64,000 nt of DNA from NCBI GenBank assembly GCA_941918925.1, contig OW799233.1:127992833-128056832 (forward strand). The letters run 5' to 3'. Position 1 is the stretch's first letter. Each line of letters starts with the position of its first letter. A model generated the notes under the pieces. That model saw only the letters and a list, made by a program, of their open reading frames with translations. It had not been told where the DNA came from and searched no databases. The position numbers and the translations under genes are program-made. This DNA comes from Phyto melanocephala. Lineage: Eukaryota > Arthropoda > Insecta > Diptera > Rhinophoridae. Of the stretch, positions 45,468 through 57,035 are shown in pieces.

Positions 45468-45591
45468 TGTCAGAAATACACAATCACTTAAAATTTTATT
45501 TTAATTGACTTTTTAATATATAAAATTGGTTTAACAATTTGGAGTAAAAAATAAACACGATGTTCACGGTTTGAGGCAGAGATGCCAGATG

Positions 45592-45603
45592 ATTTTCTCA
45601 TTT
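45592..45603. repeat. right target-site duplication of the jockey-type element
   Basis: Exact copy of ATTTTCTCATTT at 41399-41410. Confidence 0.8.
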
Positions 45604-47568
45604 AAATAGATGAAATACAGTACAAACTCGATAATTCGAACACATCTATAATCTGGACACTGCTACAAACTGGACAGTAACAGGTTTTAGTCTAAAATAT
45701 GGACAGTATTTTTTTAGTCGTATAATGCTCTTTGTATAATAACAGAACTTTTTACCACTATACATATTCGTCTACGCCTGGAACTTTTGCAATTTTGATT
45801 TAGTTAGTGAGTGTTTTTGTTGACAAAAGTTTGCAACATATTTCTTATTATTGTTATTGAAATATAAGCTCCATATATATGTATATTGTAGAACAATGAG
45901 TAGTTATAGCAAGAGATCACATAAAACGTGGGTTTTTACATTATGTATGCAGATTAAAAAAATAAACATCTGTAATCCGGACACTCCAGTAATACGGACA
46001 TGCTCAGGATTTATGGTGTCCGAAATATCGACTTTGTACTGTATATATAAAATTTTATACATTTATATTGTTTTTAAAAAAATTAACCATTTTCTTTTAA
46101 AAATATTAATATTTCATTGCATTTTTATATCATTTGAAAGTGAGTTACACAATTTAAGTTTCTTAGTTTGATATTATCAGCATTTTTTAATCCATATGGT
46201 TGTGCTTTGCTAACATAATTGATTTGATCACACAGATATTCTGGTGCATTTCTATATTTAATTTTGTGAATAAAGTTAAAAGTTTTTTTAATCTATGTTT
46301 TATATTGAATTATTTGAGTGTTTTAAACATTATTATTATTAATAAATATATGGTTATTTATTAAAAATAATTATATTAAAAACGCTTGAGCTTATTTATT
46401 TGATCAATAAATATAAAAATTGAATATTCTTTCTAAAGAAATATTTAAAAATTATTATTAATATCTATAAGAATTTTTTTAGTGATATTAGATTTGGCAT
46501 ATATTTAACATATACTAATATGTAAAAGATATATAAGAAAACAAAATAAGCTTTTTGGCAAAAATCAAAATATATAAAATTAAAATATTTAAAAATTCTG
46601 TTTGTAAATAGAAATTTGTATAATTTTTTTTTTATTTCGAAAAAGTTTTTTAAGTAGTTTTGCATCTTTTTATGTATATGTTTTTAATATGTATAAATAA
46701 CGCAGTAAAAATGCTATAGTTTAAACGTTGATTCACTCTGTGTACGTAAGATGAAAACGTTATACGTAATATATTTCAATCTTCAATAAACCTATCTACG
46801 TAAAACATTATGGAGACGCCTTGCTGTAGGATACATACATGCTTTGTCATTCGTGGCCTTGCCACTCATATATAGTATTGCTTGTGTAAGTTGACGGATG
46901 GTAGTTTCATTAAAAAGAAAAACAGACGCCAACTGTTTAATTAAAACAAGAAGCAGAAAAAGGAAGAACTCATGCCCATCAAAGTAAATGAAAATCTAAC
47001 GGCGTTAATAAAACTGATAAAAAAATTGTTAAAACTATAACCGGTAAATTATAAACTGGTATTTAAAATACATATATGGACAAAAGTGAACGAATATTGA
47101 ACGATTTTTAATGTAATAATAAAATCTTAACGTAAAAGAAACTAAATTGTTAAGTAAAATATTACAACTGCACTTGAGTATATATTGAATTAACATTAAA
47201 ATTCATTAAATACTTATGCGGCTTACTATTTTTTGAACGCCGTCTTTGTTTTACAACTCTGTAGTTAACTTTCTTGAGGTTTGCAAAAATTGAAAGAAAA
47301 TAGTTTATAAATAACAATAGCAAAAAGAAATAAATCAAATAGTTTGAAATAACTAAATATATGTATAGACTTTGAAGTATAAATAAACATTTTTAGTGAT
47401 CAATAAAAACAAGTGCAAAGGAAAAATTGTAAAAAAGTTTAGTGTTTCGCTACTTATTCTGCGTTAATAAATTTGCGCAGCCACAGAAAAGATAATTTGT
47501 GTTTGTACTCACATATAGACACGCATACAGAGATTTTTTTATGAAATAAACGAGAAAACTATACTAGA
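45604..47568. other. 5' flank of the Hcf frame, nothing coding recognised
   Basis: The region is AT-rich. GACACT/GGACAC phrases recur at 45650-46030 (ATCTGGACACTGC and ATCCGGACACTCC), perhaps an old repeat. A non-repetitive stretch at 46830-47568 next to the start codon should hold the leader and promoter of the gene. No splice sites or core motifs could be fixed. Confidence 0.35.
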
Positions 47569-50500
47569 ATGGGTATAAACACGGAGAACTCTAATAATAG
47601 TGATGGTAACGCGATAAAAGATAATGAAACAGCAACAACGACAAATAGTCTACTGCAACCGGGACAAACTAAACAAAGTTCTAATTTGGAATTAGTTTCT
47701 GCTACAACAAATATACCGGGCGAGATTAGCGAAATGCAGCTGAGTGTTTCTGCTGATGATCAGCTCGATACGGACACTATACATTCTGATAAATGGCAGC
47801 AAAAGTTTCGTTGGAGAAGAGTCTTCAATACTACTGGTCCGCAGCCTCGTCCTCGGCATGGTCATAGAGCAATAAATATAAAAGAACTGATGGTTGTTTT
47901 TGGTGGAGGTAATGAAGGTATTGTTGATGAATTGCATGTTTATAATACCATCACAAATCAATGGTTTGTTCCGGCAATGAAGGGAGATGTCCCACCTGGC
48001 TGCGCAGCTTATGGCTTTGTATGCGAAGGTACAAGAATGTTTATTTTTGGTGGTATGATAGAATATGGAAAATACTCAAATGAATTGTACGAACTGCAAG
48101 CTACAAAATGGGAATGGCGAAAAATGCAACCTGAAGCCCCCGATAATGATGCCACTCCTTGTCCACGTTTGGGTCATAGCTTTACATTAGTAGGCGACCG
48201 TATATTCTTATTTGGCGGTTTGGCCAATGAATCCGATGATCCTAAAAATAATATACCCAAATATCTTAATGATTTGTATATCCTGGAAACCAGAGGAGCG
48301 CACAGTCACAATGGCAAGTGGATAGTGCCCAAAACCTATGGTGAAAATCCACCGCCACGGGAGTCGCATACAGGCGTAAGTTTTACTTGTAAAACTACTG
48401 GCAAGTTGTATCTTCTAATATATGGCGGGATGAGTGGCTGTCGTTTAGGCGATTTGTGGTTGTTGGACATCGACACAATGACTTGGTCGAAGCCCTGCAC
48501 TAGAGGAAGAGCACCATTACCTCGTTCTCTTCACAGTGCCACTATGGTCAACAATAAGATGTATGTCTTCGGTGGATGGGTGCCTTTGGTTGTCAACGAT
48601 TCAAAGGCCACCACGGAAAGAGAGTGGAAATGCACCAACACCTTGGCAGTTTTAAATTTAGACACCATGACTTGGGAAAATGTCACTATGGACACTGTAG
48701 AGGAAAATGTGCCGCGTTCTAGAGCAGGTCATTGTGCTATTGGTATTCACAGTCGTCTTTATGTTTGGTCGGGACGAGATGGATATCGAAAAGCTTGGAA
48801 TAATCAAGTGTGCTGTAAGGACTTGTGGTATCTGGAAGTAGATCGTCCTTTATATGCCGTCAAAGTAGCTTTAGTAAGGGCCTCTACTCACGCTTTGGAA
48901 ATTTGCTGGCCAGCTACTACTTTTGCATCAGCTTATGAACTGCAAATACAGAAAATTGACCCTCCTTCGGGTATAGTTAAAGTTAATCCTTCATCCGGAT
49001 CCACAGCCCCACTCACAGGTACTTCAAATATGGCCAATGGCAGTCAAAGTGCTGTCCTTAATACCACCGGAAATGCAAGTGGTTCAGTTACTAAATTTCA
49101 TCGTATACAAACTCCAACTTCGGTACCAATTGTGCCAGTAGCAGCAGCAACAGCTGGTGCTTCTCCAATTACTACCACGACACCAATTGATCAAACGCAT
49201 CTGCGCTCTACCAACAGCAACATTGTTAATAATCAAACAGTGGTTGTAAATAAACTACAATCGCCTGTTTTAACCCAGCAATCACCGGTCAATACAACGT
49301 TACAGCCAGTAAATACAGGAATTTACATAGCACAACAGCAAACAATGGTAACTGGTGCAACAGGAGCTGTTACCACTACGCATGCTATTACCTCTGTAGC
49401 TGGTGGCAATTTAAATCAAACTCAACCAGCTCAGTCAACGGTGGTTAATAGCAGTTCCAATATTACTACCATATTACAAAAATTCCGACCAACATCGGTG
49501 GTTTCACGACCGGCGACCACTATTACCAGCACAGTCAGTTCGATGGTATCGCCTATAACATCCCAACAAATGGTAATAACGTCTGGCACTTCAGCCACAG
49601 CAGGAGGTTTGCGTGTAGTTAATACCGTATCGCAAGCTACAATGGTTGCGAATAATTCTGCAAACAGCACTGTGCGACTGGTTTCGACTGCTGGTTCTCC
49701 GGCTTTGCGTTTAAGTACAGCTCCTACGACAGCTAATACTACAGCAGTATTGAAAACGACACCTGGAACGACTGGCCAAGTTACTACAGTCAATCAAATA
49801 ACCGGTAATCAAACTATACAACAAACTTCAACCACAAGTGGGGGTACAACATCTACCACCATCGGCGGCAAACAGTACATTATACAAAAACCTCTGACAC
49901 TTGGCTCCAATGTACAATTTCAATTGGTTAAAACTAGTAGTGGCGGAGTGGCTGTACAAACCTTTCCTAAAATTAATATTAACATGGCTAAAGGTTCAAC
50001 AGCTGGGACAACTGGTGGCCAAGCAGGCACCGCTGGAGTACAGAGCAAACAGACTCAGTTTATAGTAAGCGGAAATGTGGCCAATGCTACGGGACAACAA
50101 AAACAAATTGTACCCGGCAATTTGGTTAAGCTGGTTTCTCCTCATACTCTAAGTGGCGGAAAAGTGATAATGAAAAACTCAAACATTTTGCAGGTGGGAA
50201 AAATGACTTCAAACGTTTCTGGCAAACCAGCATTTGTTATAACCAACAAACAAGGGCAACAACTTACGAATCAACAGATTATCATAGTCACTACAGGCGC
50301 TGGTATACGCACAATACCTTCTGCCGGCGTGGTGACAAATGCATCATCTTCCAACATTGTATCGATAGTAGGTTCCACATCTACCACTGTCTCAACCACC
50401 ACACGTAATGTAGTCAACACCCAATCTGGTATGAAAATGCTTCGAAATGTTCCGACTAGTGCCGTAAGACCCATTACCATTACCTCGTCAGCTGGTAACA

Positions 50501-51240
50501 ACAATGCAACACATCAACAGCAATTGACAACACATCAGACTCAACAGTTTGCTAATGTGAGTGCGACCGGTGCGGGACTTCATCAGAAAACTATAACACT
50601 AGGCGGCAAAGCCGTTACGGTGCAAATGTCCTCCAATCCAGCTACTTTAACAGCAGTACCGAAAACCGTAACCATAGTAGCTTCTAATAGTGGCCAATCA
50701 CAAACACAAAATCAAATTATTACTACAGGAAGCACTAGTGGTGGAACCGGGAAATTAGTTATGCTACCCACTAACTCGGCAACAGCAGCTGGCAAAAAGG
50801 GATTTGTTAACATATTTAATACTAGCAATCCATTACAGCGCACTATTACACTTTCATCCAAAGGTACAGTTGTACAACAGCCTACTCAACATCAAAACAT
50901 CACTTCGGCAGCTACAATTGGCGGTGGTAGTGGTGATAATAACAATGATACCATTGCTTTGGCTTTAGGTGATCTTGCGTGCAACGAAGTTGACACCATG
51001 GATGACATAATTGAACAGTTGGATGGTGTTTCAGAGATACCTTACGAAGTTATGGAAGCGGATTTTGATACTAAAATGTATCACCAACAAAACTATATTT
51101 CTGATTATAAAGAGAAAGATATGGATTTGGGAGATTATTTAAATATAACTCAACCTTTTGCGTCAAGAGTATCAAAAGAGGCAAAAGAAGAGCCATCACC
51201 AACAACATTAATAGATAATTGCAAATGCGCATCGAAATGA
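47569..51240 (+). CDS. Hcf: host cell factor (HCF), intronless frame lacking the C-terminal module
   Basis: HCF proteins are nuclear scaffolds that link transcription factors to histone-modifying complexes. The 1223-residue frame has an N-terminal Kelch propeller at about 80-425 ([93 protein letters not shown]). Next comes the first self-association segment ([17 protein letters not shown]). Residues 470-1120 are Thr/Ser/Gln/Val-rich low complexity. Near 1150 an acidic stretch contains QLDG, which resembles the core of a Taspase1 cleavage site; Taspase1 processes Drosophila HCF. The frame stops about 70 residues later, without the fibronectin-type pair that ends the family. No intron interrupts it. 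AATAAA lies at 51306. Function as an HCF is likely for the N-terminal part; whether this is the main gene or a derived copy is open. Confidence 0.9.
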   Translation: MGINTENSNNSDGNAIKDNETATTTNSLLQPGQTKQSSNLELVSATTNIPGEISEMQLSVSADDQLDTDTIHSDKWQQKFRWRRVFNTTGPQPRPRHGHRAINIKELMVVFGGGNEGIVDELHVYNTITNQWFVPAMKGDVPPGCAAYGFVCEGTRMFIFGGMIEYGKYSNELYELQATKWEWRKMQPEAPDNDATPCPRLGHSFTLVGDRIFLFGGLANESDDPKNNIPKYLNDLYILETRGAHSHNGKWIVPKTYGENPPPRESHTGVSFTCKTTGKLYLLIYGGMSGCRLGDLWLLDIDTMTWSKPCTRGRAPLPRSLHSATMVNNKMYVFGGWVPLVVNDSKATTEREWKCTNTLAVLNLDTMTWENVTMDTVEENVPRSRAGHCAIGIHSRLYVWSGRDGYRKAWNNQVCCKDLWYLEVDRPLYAVKVALVRASTHALEICWPATTFASAYELQIQKIDPPSGIVKVNPSSGSTAPLTGTSNMANGSQSAVLNTTGNASGSVTKFHRIQTPTSVPIVPVAAATAGASPITTTTPIDQTHLRSTNSNIVNNQTVVVNKLQSPVLTQQSPVNTTLQPVNTGIYIAQQQTMVTGATGAVTTTHAITSVAGGNLNQTQPAQSTVVNSSSNITTILQKFRPTSVVSRPATTITSTVSSMVSPITSQQMVITSGTSATAGGLRVVNTVSQATMVANNSANSTVRLVSTAGSPALRLSTAPTTANTTAVLKTTPGTTGQVTTVNQITGNQTIQQTSTTSGGTTSTTIGGKQYIIQKPLTLGSNVQFQLVKTSSGGVAVQTFPKININMAKGSTAGTTGGQAGTAGVQSKQTQFIVSGNVANATGQQKQIVPGNLVKLVSPHTLSGGKVIMKNSNILQVGKMTSNVSGKPAFVITNKQGQQLTNQQIIIVTTGAGIRTIPSAGVVTNASSSNIVSIVGSTSTTVSTTTRNVVNTQSGMKMLRNVPTSAVRPITITSSAGNNNATHQQQLTTHQTQQFANVSATGAGLHQKTITLGGKAVTVQMSSNPATLTAVPKTVTIVASNSGQSQTQNQIITTGSTSGGTGKLVMLPTNSATAAGKKGFVNIFNTSNPLQRTITLSSKGTVVQQPTQHQNITSAATIGGGSGDNNNDTIALALGDLACNEVDTMDDIIEQLDGVSEIPYEVMEADFDTKMYHQQNYISDYKEKDMDLGDYLNITQPFASRVSKEAKEEPSPTTLIDNCKCASK

Positions 51241-51970
51241 AATTTTTTATTACATAATTATGATTATTAAGGTAGAATATACAACATAAGAAATAAGTTT
51301 ATTAAAATAAAATTGTTGCTTTAAATGATTTTGTATCGTTACTTTTCTCACTTTCTCTTGATATAAATAAAACCAACAAACCAGTATGTAACCTTTTTAA
51401 TACAACAGAGAACAAAACATGTATATACATATTCGTAACACGTATTTGTATAAAATCGCTCATATAATTTTTTTCATTTATAAATTCTTTTCATTACATT
51501 ATTTATTCCTTTTGTATAACAATATTGTTTTTTACATTTTATGAGTTAGATGTATTCAAAATAAATTTCTTGACTTTAAAAATAAAGGAATACTAAAAAA
51601 TATATATATAAAATATTTGCTGATATAAAAGATAATTGCTCAAAAGTAGGTCAAAATGAATTACATTATCACGACCTCTAATTTAATAGTGCAACAGAAA
51701 GCATTCTAAATGTAAAATAATTATTTCGCACTTATATTTTTTTTATCTATAATTAAAATCTTTTAACAAATCTTTGTACGAAAATTTCTGGCATCACTGA
51801 CTTTAACTTTCTTTTAAAAGATGTTTTGTTTTATTTTTTTTTTCAATTCGGGTACCAATTCTCGTTCTACGAAACTATGAAATGAAAAATTTTTGTGTGT
51901 TATATCATTTTGCTATGCAAACATTTTTCTATTTCACAGTTTTACAGAACGAGAATTGAGCCCCTGATCT
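51241..51970. other. Hcf 3' flank, AT-rich
   Basis: AATAAA at 51306 and a following T/G-rich patch fit a polyadenylation site. Nothing resembling the missing C-terminal HCF domain is readable on the + strand in this stretch. Confidence 0.45.
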
Positions 51971-52098
51971 GGGCCAAATTACGGCATTCAATCACGATCG
52001 AAATTTTACTCGAACGATTGAGTTCGCTGTGCTTTAGGTATAGAGATTCTAATAAGAATTTTAAAATTTTGATCTCGTTCGAACGCCGTAATTTGGCC
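51971..52098. repeat. 128-bp miniature inverted-repeat element, best copy of its family
   Basis: The left end GGGCCAAATTACGGCATTCA and the right end, read from the other strand, GGCCAAATTACGGCGTTCGA are inverted partners of about 35 bp. The middle contains GAGTTCGCTGTGCTT. Related copies lie at 23677 (half), 25922, 27523, 27684, 27818 and 55106, making it one of the more frequent small families in this window. Confidence 0.8.
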
Positions 52099-52418
52099 GC
52101 TGAAGATTTTTAGTAATAACATTATTATCGTATTTTACAAAATACCAAATTCTTCATTAACTTATTTTTAACCTTTAATATTGTCTTTACAACTGCGGAT
52201 AACAATGTTATTTAATTCCGTTTTTTGGAAAGTAATTTTTCTCTTCCTTTTTTTGTACAGTTGACTTCTTTGCGCAGAATAGAATTCTTGTTGGAGGTAA
52301 ATTTAATACCAAATTAATGGTTATATAAGGCATTTTCAATATTACCCAAAATTTCGGTAGATCTCCAAATATACACATATTAATATTATTTTGAGCAAAG
52401 CTCCTAAAATTACATTGT

Positions 52419-52575
52419 TATACCCGACACTAAAAAAATGGTGGGGGTATGTTCATTTTGTCATTCCGTTTGTAACACATCGAAATATCCATTTATGGGG
52501 TATAAAGTATATACATATATTCTGAATCGGGGTTTAATTTTATTACGATCTAGCTATGTCCGTTCGTCTGTTGAC
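52419..52575 (+). mobile_element. DINE-1-like 5' fragment of a different subfamily
   Basis: TATACCCGACACTAAAAAAA is followed by GTTCATTTTGTCATTCCGTT, TGTAACACATCGAAATATCC and GATCTAGCTATGTCCGTTCG. The wording is nearer to Drosophila INE-1-like leaders than the other copies here. The 3' half is missing. Confidence 0.6.
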
Positions 52576-52749
52576 TTAAAAAATAAGTCAAACTAAAAAA
52601 CACGTACTTTGAAAGAAATCAAATAAATACATATTTACACAAAACGCAAAAATAACGATTTACATATTTACCGTTTGCCTTGTTCTAAACATTGCTGCCC
52701 GACTTTTCTCATGTATATTTTATAACGGATCCTCAAATATACATACATA

Positions 52750-53183
52750 AAGGGTCCGCCATCTAACGTTTTTTTTCCAACTAGTGCTTATTTCGTAAAT
52801 GGTAACACTTAACTCATGTTTGATTTGACAGATAATTAGTTTTATCATTCCGCTTAACGAATATGGTTGTGTATACGCTTGAACAACTCTGGGAAATATT
52901 GCGACATTATTTTGGACGCATACACCCAAAACGAGTCACTGTTTGGAGCGGATTTTGGTCCAGAGGCATAATTGGGCCACTTTTCTTTGAAAATGAGAAA
53001 GAAGTGGCCGTAGTCAATGGCGATCGTTATCGAGCCATGTTGAACGAATTTTTATTCACAAAAATTGAAGAGGAGGATATTGGCAACATTTAGTTTCAAC
53101 AGGAAGGCGCTACGTGCCACACAGCCGAAGCTACACTTTTTTATAGCATTTTCAAAAAAAAAAAAGTTATTTGGCGGACCCTT
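52750..53183 (+). mobile_element. internally deleted mariner-type element
   Basis: Inverted ends begin AAGGGTCCGCCATCTAACGT (left) and AAGGGTCCGCCAAATAACTT (right, other strand), each next to TA. At 434 bp it is a shortened, non-autonomous derivative. A frame at 52863-53093 joins the transposase start MVVYTLEQLWEILRHYF directly to a middle segment (KRVTVWSGFWSRGIIGPLFF, VNGDRYRAMLNEF), then after a TAG reads FQQEGATCHTAEAT, the motif with the second catalytic Asp replaced by Glu. About half of the protein is missing. Confidence 0.85.
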
Positions 53184-53403
53184 TATATATTTTTGTTATC
53201 TTTAAATAAACGACGAGTTTCAATTCGACTTAATATTGACATATTACGTATGCACTTAAAAATATTAAAAAATACCGAATAATAATGCATTAACCAGGGT
53301 ATTAAATAAGCAAACAAGTTCGAATATTTTTCTTTTCGAATTATGTTTCAAACTAACGCCCTGGCAATACTGGTTACAATAAGGAATATTGTAAGGACCC
53401 TAA

Positions 53404-53587
53404 CAGGGCACACTTATACAAGGTGGCAGTGCCAGCCCAGCTGATTATTTTTTTGTGTTCTGCAGTATGTCAAACTACATATTTAAAAAAATGATTTCAA
53501 CTCCGGAAATTGTCAAACTCCATACATAAAAAAAGAGAGACAAAAATTGCTCTCCCTTACGCTATGACCTTATGTAATTACACCATG
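53404..53587. mobile_element. P-element-like miniature element, copy 1
   Basis: The left end is CAGGGCACACTTATACAAGG. The right end, from the other strand, is CATGGTGTAATTACATAAGG. The right end closely follows the pattern of Drosophila P-element termini (CATGATGAAATAACATAAGG, from memory). It is the partner of the copy at 61324-61480. The flanks do not show a clean duplication here. Confidence 0.65.
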
Positions 53588-55105
53588 GTTAGGACAAGTT
53601 AATGTATTAAAAACTTGTCAATAAAAATTCCAGTTTCTATCTCAGGCACAAATTATAACATCAGATGTAACAATGAATTAAATCTCTGAAACCCTTTAAA
53701 CCTTATATTTTGAAAAACGTGAAACTTTTTATATACATATGTAGTATGAGAATGTATCGAAATTTTCATTCTTACAAATAGGTTGAAAACAAATTTTAAA
53801 TTTTTGTTGTTGTTTTCAATATACCCAAATACATACATACATATGTATTTATGATAATGAAAATTTCGTTCGCATTTAGATAAACAGGCAGTTTATTTTG
53901 TAACAGTTGTTTTTCTGTTTATTGTAACAAGGACACAAGTGTAATTGAATTCAAAATATCAAATAATTCTCATAACCTAATTAAAAAATTAAAACAAAAG
54001 TGAATATTTTAAAACATGTTTAATATATTTTCTGACGTTTTCTTTACTAAATAAAGTGGTTATTTCCGTAAATGCCTCTTTACTATTATTTAAATGTGAA
54101 TAGCAGTTTTTCGTTTATCTTTCCTATGATTATTATCGCTATATTATTGTTATTATTATCGGTATTACTTTTTTGAGTACATTAAACTATATTTTGCAAT
54201 AATGCTACTGCTAGTGAGGTGGCAATGAAGTATAAACAATTATTTAAGCACTTTAAAAAAAAACATATAATCAAAGCAGCTTTAATAGTGTCTGTGCCAC
54301 TGCCATGGTCTTTTATTCGTGCTATGAGTAGTCCACAGCCGTCTTACTACTACACTGCTGCTGCAACTACAACTTCTTTTTCTTATACATTTCTTATTAT
54401 TGTCTACTTAATGTGCCAGTGGAGCACTGGCTAAGTGCTTTATTGTATAGTGGAAAAAACAATAATTCATACAGATTGTTATTAATACATTGCAGGGGAA
54501 ATTTACTTCTTTAACTAAGTTCATAGTTTTAAAAAAAAGAAGTTATGAGCTTATTAAAATTTTTACAATTTTTATAAAATTTTAATAAAAAATTTATTTT
54601 ATATTTTATTTGTGTAGAAATTTTCTGCAATTTTTTTCTGTAAATTCTTAAAATTTCTTTAGAAGTTTTCGATTTACATTTTTAAATTTTTGATTAAAAA
54701 TCTTTGACGTTAGGCAATAAAATCTTAAGTCAAAAAAGTGTAGTTTAAGTTTTTGATTGGATTTTACTTACTCGTTTTCTCTTTTGTTAGTTATCGATAA
54801 TTTAGATCTAGGACAACTGCTTTAATCATTTGATTTGTTTGCAATAAATAAGAAAAAATTATATTTTGTATGACAATTAACAAAAACTGTTAAACAACTC
54901 AGTACAGCTTCTGGATGCAATTCACATTATAAGTATATCGCCATTCTGCTTGTTGATGTAGCCATTGAGTCAAAAATTCTGACGACCATAAAATAGACAC
55001 AATTAACAAATACACATTTCTTAACAGCACGAAATCTGATAATAAAATTAAAGGATTTGGAGCAATAATCGTTTTTAAGTTTAATCATGATCAAATGACC
55101 AACTT
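53588..55105. other. AT-rich spacer, nothing coding recognised
   Basis: The 71-codon frame at 54219 has a mixed Lys-rich start and a Tyr/Thr/Ser run; no motif or splice context supports it. A TATCGATA palindrome, the DREF-type motif, lies at 54792, but it is 1.5 kb from the PLA2 start and may be chance. Confidence 0.35.
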
Positions 55106-55225
55106 GGGCCAAATTACGACATCAAATAGTGATTCAAACTTTAAAATTCTAATTAGATTCTTCAAGAACAAAAGCACAGTGAATTAGATCGTTCGAGTAC
55201 AATTTCAATTTCCTCCTGAGCATTT
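55106..55225. repeat. diverged copy of the 128-bp miniature family
   Basis: GGGCCAAATTACGACATCAA opens it, and a core with AGCACAGTGAATTAGATCGT (reversed relative to 51971) and GATCGTTCGAGTACAATTTC follows. The second arm is poorly kept. Confidence 0.55.
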
Positions 55226-55419
55226 TTGGTGTTGCCACATGTCACTAATCTATTTTACACTGATAACTAATTAGCAAAACCCCTTTTATAAAATACGTTG
55301 GCGAAAGGTACTTATGTAAGATTCGATAGAACCGAAAAAAAAACAATATTTTTGATTAAAAAAATTACTATTGATATTTTTCTCAAAAACTAAACTTTTC
55401 TATATATTTTATCTACATA

Positions 55420-55610
55420 TTTTACTAATATAATAAATGTATGTAATAAATGTATTTTTGTATGTCTGGATGTTTGTTACTCAATCACCAAAAAACGATT
55501 GAACGGAACTTAAAGAAATTTGACAAACAGATTGATAAGAACCAAGATTAACACATAGGCTACCTTTTATCCCGATAATTACGCAGGCGAATTCGCGGGC
55601 ACATAATAGT
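55420..55610 (+). mobile_element. non-autonomous Helitron-type fragment
   Basis: TTGTTACTCAATCACC, AACGATTGAACGGAACTT, TTAACACATAGGCTACCTTT and TATCCCGATAATTACGCAGG appear in the order found in a very common insect non-autonomous Helitron. GCAGGCGAATTCGCGGGC fits its 3' GC hairpin, but a clean CTAG-T end is not visible. Confidence 0.55.
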
Positions 55611-56292
55611 ATTATATACATACATATCACTACATATAAGTATGCATGTGAGTATTTTTCAATTCACAATTTATTATTATTATTATTATTTCTTTTCTTT
55701 ATTAATTGTTTATACAACACTTTTGCAACAATTCTACCTACTTACATACATATGTATGTATGTATGTATGTTTACAGAATATCCTATAAATATGTACATC
55801 AAAGCTGGAGAAGTACGTTCAAACGTGTTTTTTCTTTAATATGTAGAAGTGAATTTGTTAAGTCCTACGACAGGGTGTCATTTGATCAATTGTAGGTATA
55901 TTTTTTTATAGAAAAATTAAGAGTTTTTAAATTTTTTATAAATAATAATATTTTTTTGTAATAAATATAAAATTTCATATTGTGTTAATAACACTTGTTG
56001 TTATATTAACATGTGCACATTTTTTAAAATAAACTGCAGTCATAGGTATGTACATATATGTTCGTAAGTAAGTATGTATGTATGTATTCGTATTAACAAC
56101 AGCGACTTTTACAATTTTTATTCAGTTATTATTAAATAATAGTTTTAATATACCAACAATAACAGTGCCATAATAACCAAATATTTGTATATTATTTAAT
56201 TTAAACTAATCGGTCGTGTAAGCAAGACGTCATTAGCGGCTAAATTTAAATTCGAAAAAGAAACTATCTACTTAACTTAAATATTTCACTAA
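55611..56292. other. 5' flank of the PLA2 gene
   Basis: It contains a (TTA)n run near 55672 and CATA/TATG runs near 55745 and 56045. The leader of the PLA2 gene probably lies in the last 100 bases. No TATA box in a usual position was found. Confidence 0.4.
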
Positions 56293-56837
56293 ATGATGTT
56301 GAATTTCGATATTAAAGGTTCTTTATTCGTGTATTACTATTTCACAGTAATCGGTTTTTATTGCAATTCTAGCGTGAAGAGTGAATATTTATATAAACAA
56401 ACTGTAAATCCCAATACACCATCGATGATACAAACGTTAATGCAAGACATGCAACAAGCATTTTGTTCTATAACTAATAATACACAAGTGTTAAGGCAAA
56501 TGTACGATTTTGAAACGACAAACACTGATGTTTCAACGTTACTATTTAAATTACCAACTAGTGAAGAGTTTCCCGAATCAGAAACGCTTGTCTTAATGAA
56601 TCGTCGTGAATTTTTTGCACCAACTTTTCCGAATCTTACCGAATCGTATATGACTTTGAGGCGATTTAAAATGTCAAAAAATTTCCTACTGGATAATATC
56701 GACCAAAATGTCAAGGAACTATTAAAACAGGAAATGGAAAACATTGCAAAAGATTATGATAATGATGCGTGGACAGATATGGGTTTGTTTGGTTGGAAAG
56801 GTGATATAGCAGACCCAAAGATTCCCTCAAATCATAA
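56293..56837 (+). CDS. secreted phospholipase A2, exon 1 (signal peptide and pro-region)
   Basis: The three exons join to a 393-residue secreted phospholipase A2, a calcium-dependent enzyme that cuts the sn-2 ester of phospholipids outside the cell or in the secretory route. Exon 1 gives 181 residues plus two bases. It begins MMLNFDIKGSLFVYYYFTV, whose hydrophobic stretch (about residues 10-24) fits a signal peptide. The rest (for example QTLMQDMQQAFCSITNN) is an acidic, helical-looking pro-region of no family I recognise. A GTAAAT donor follows at 56838; reading on instead gives a stop four bases later. The gene lies tail to tail with the Brd8-like gene. A PLA2 gene next to Brd8 may reflect an arrangement also present in Drosophila (memory only). 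Confidence 0.8.
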
Positions 56838-57035
56838 GTAAATTATTATTTTATTTTGATAAAACTTCTTGTTTACTTTTATTTTAAAAATAACATTTTA
56901 ATAGTTAATTCGTAAAGTAATTTCTGCATAAACCTATATTTAAAAGAAAATTTTTAAAAATTTTTTTATTTATAAAATATTCTATATAAATTAAACCTTA
57001 TAGAAGTTTCATCCGTTTGTAATTTCTATGATATT

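Larger units (their letters stand above)
41411..45591 (-). mobile_element. jockey-type non-LTR retrotransposon, apparently full length
   Basis: An exact 12-bp duplication borders a 4.2-kb unit that reads on the - strand: a short 5' leader beginning CATCTGGCATCTCTGCC, ORF1, ORF2 and a 3' UTR, ending in a run of about 30 A (seen as T at 41409-41438). Both reading frames are open from start to stop. An intact body with perfect duplications means a recent insertion. The first bases with the preceding T (TCATCT) fit the start-site motif expected of an internal promoter. Confidence 0.9.

Noticed and set aside
45851..46171. 106-codon frame upstream of Hcf
   Set aside because: Ile/Tyr/Phe/Lys-rich, no motif, and it contains the ATCCGGACACTCC repeat-like phrase; not supported as a gene.
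49431..49793. 120-codon - strand frame rich in Val inside Hcf
   Set aside because: Antisense shadow of the Thr/Ser/Asn-rich Hcf linker.
54219..54434. 71-codon frame upstream of the PLA2 gene
   Set aside because: No family resemblance, and a Ser/Tyr/Thr run followed by a hydrophobic end; no acceptor or donor that would join it to PLA2 exon 1.
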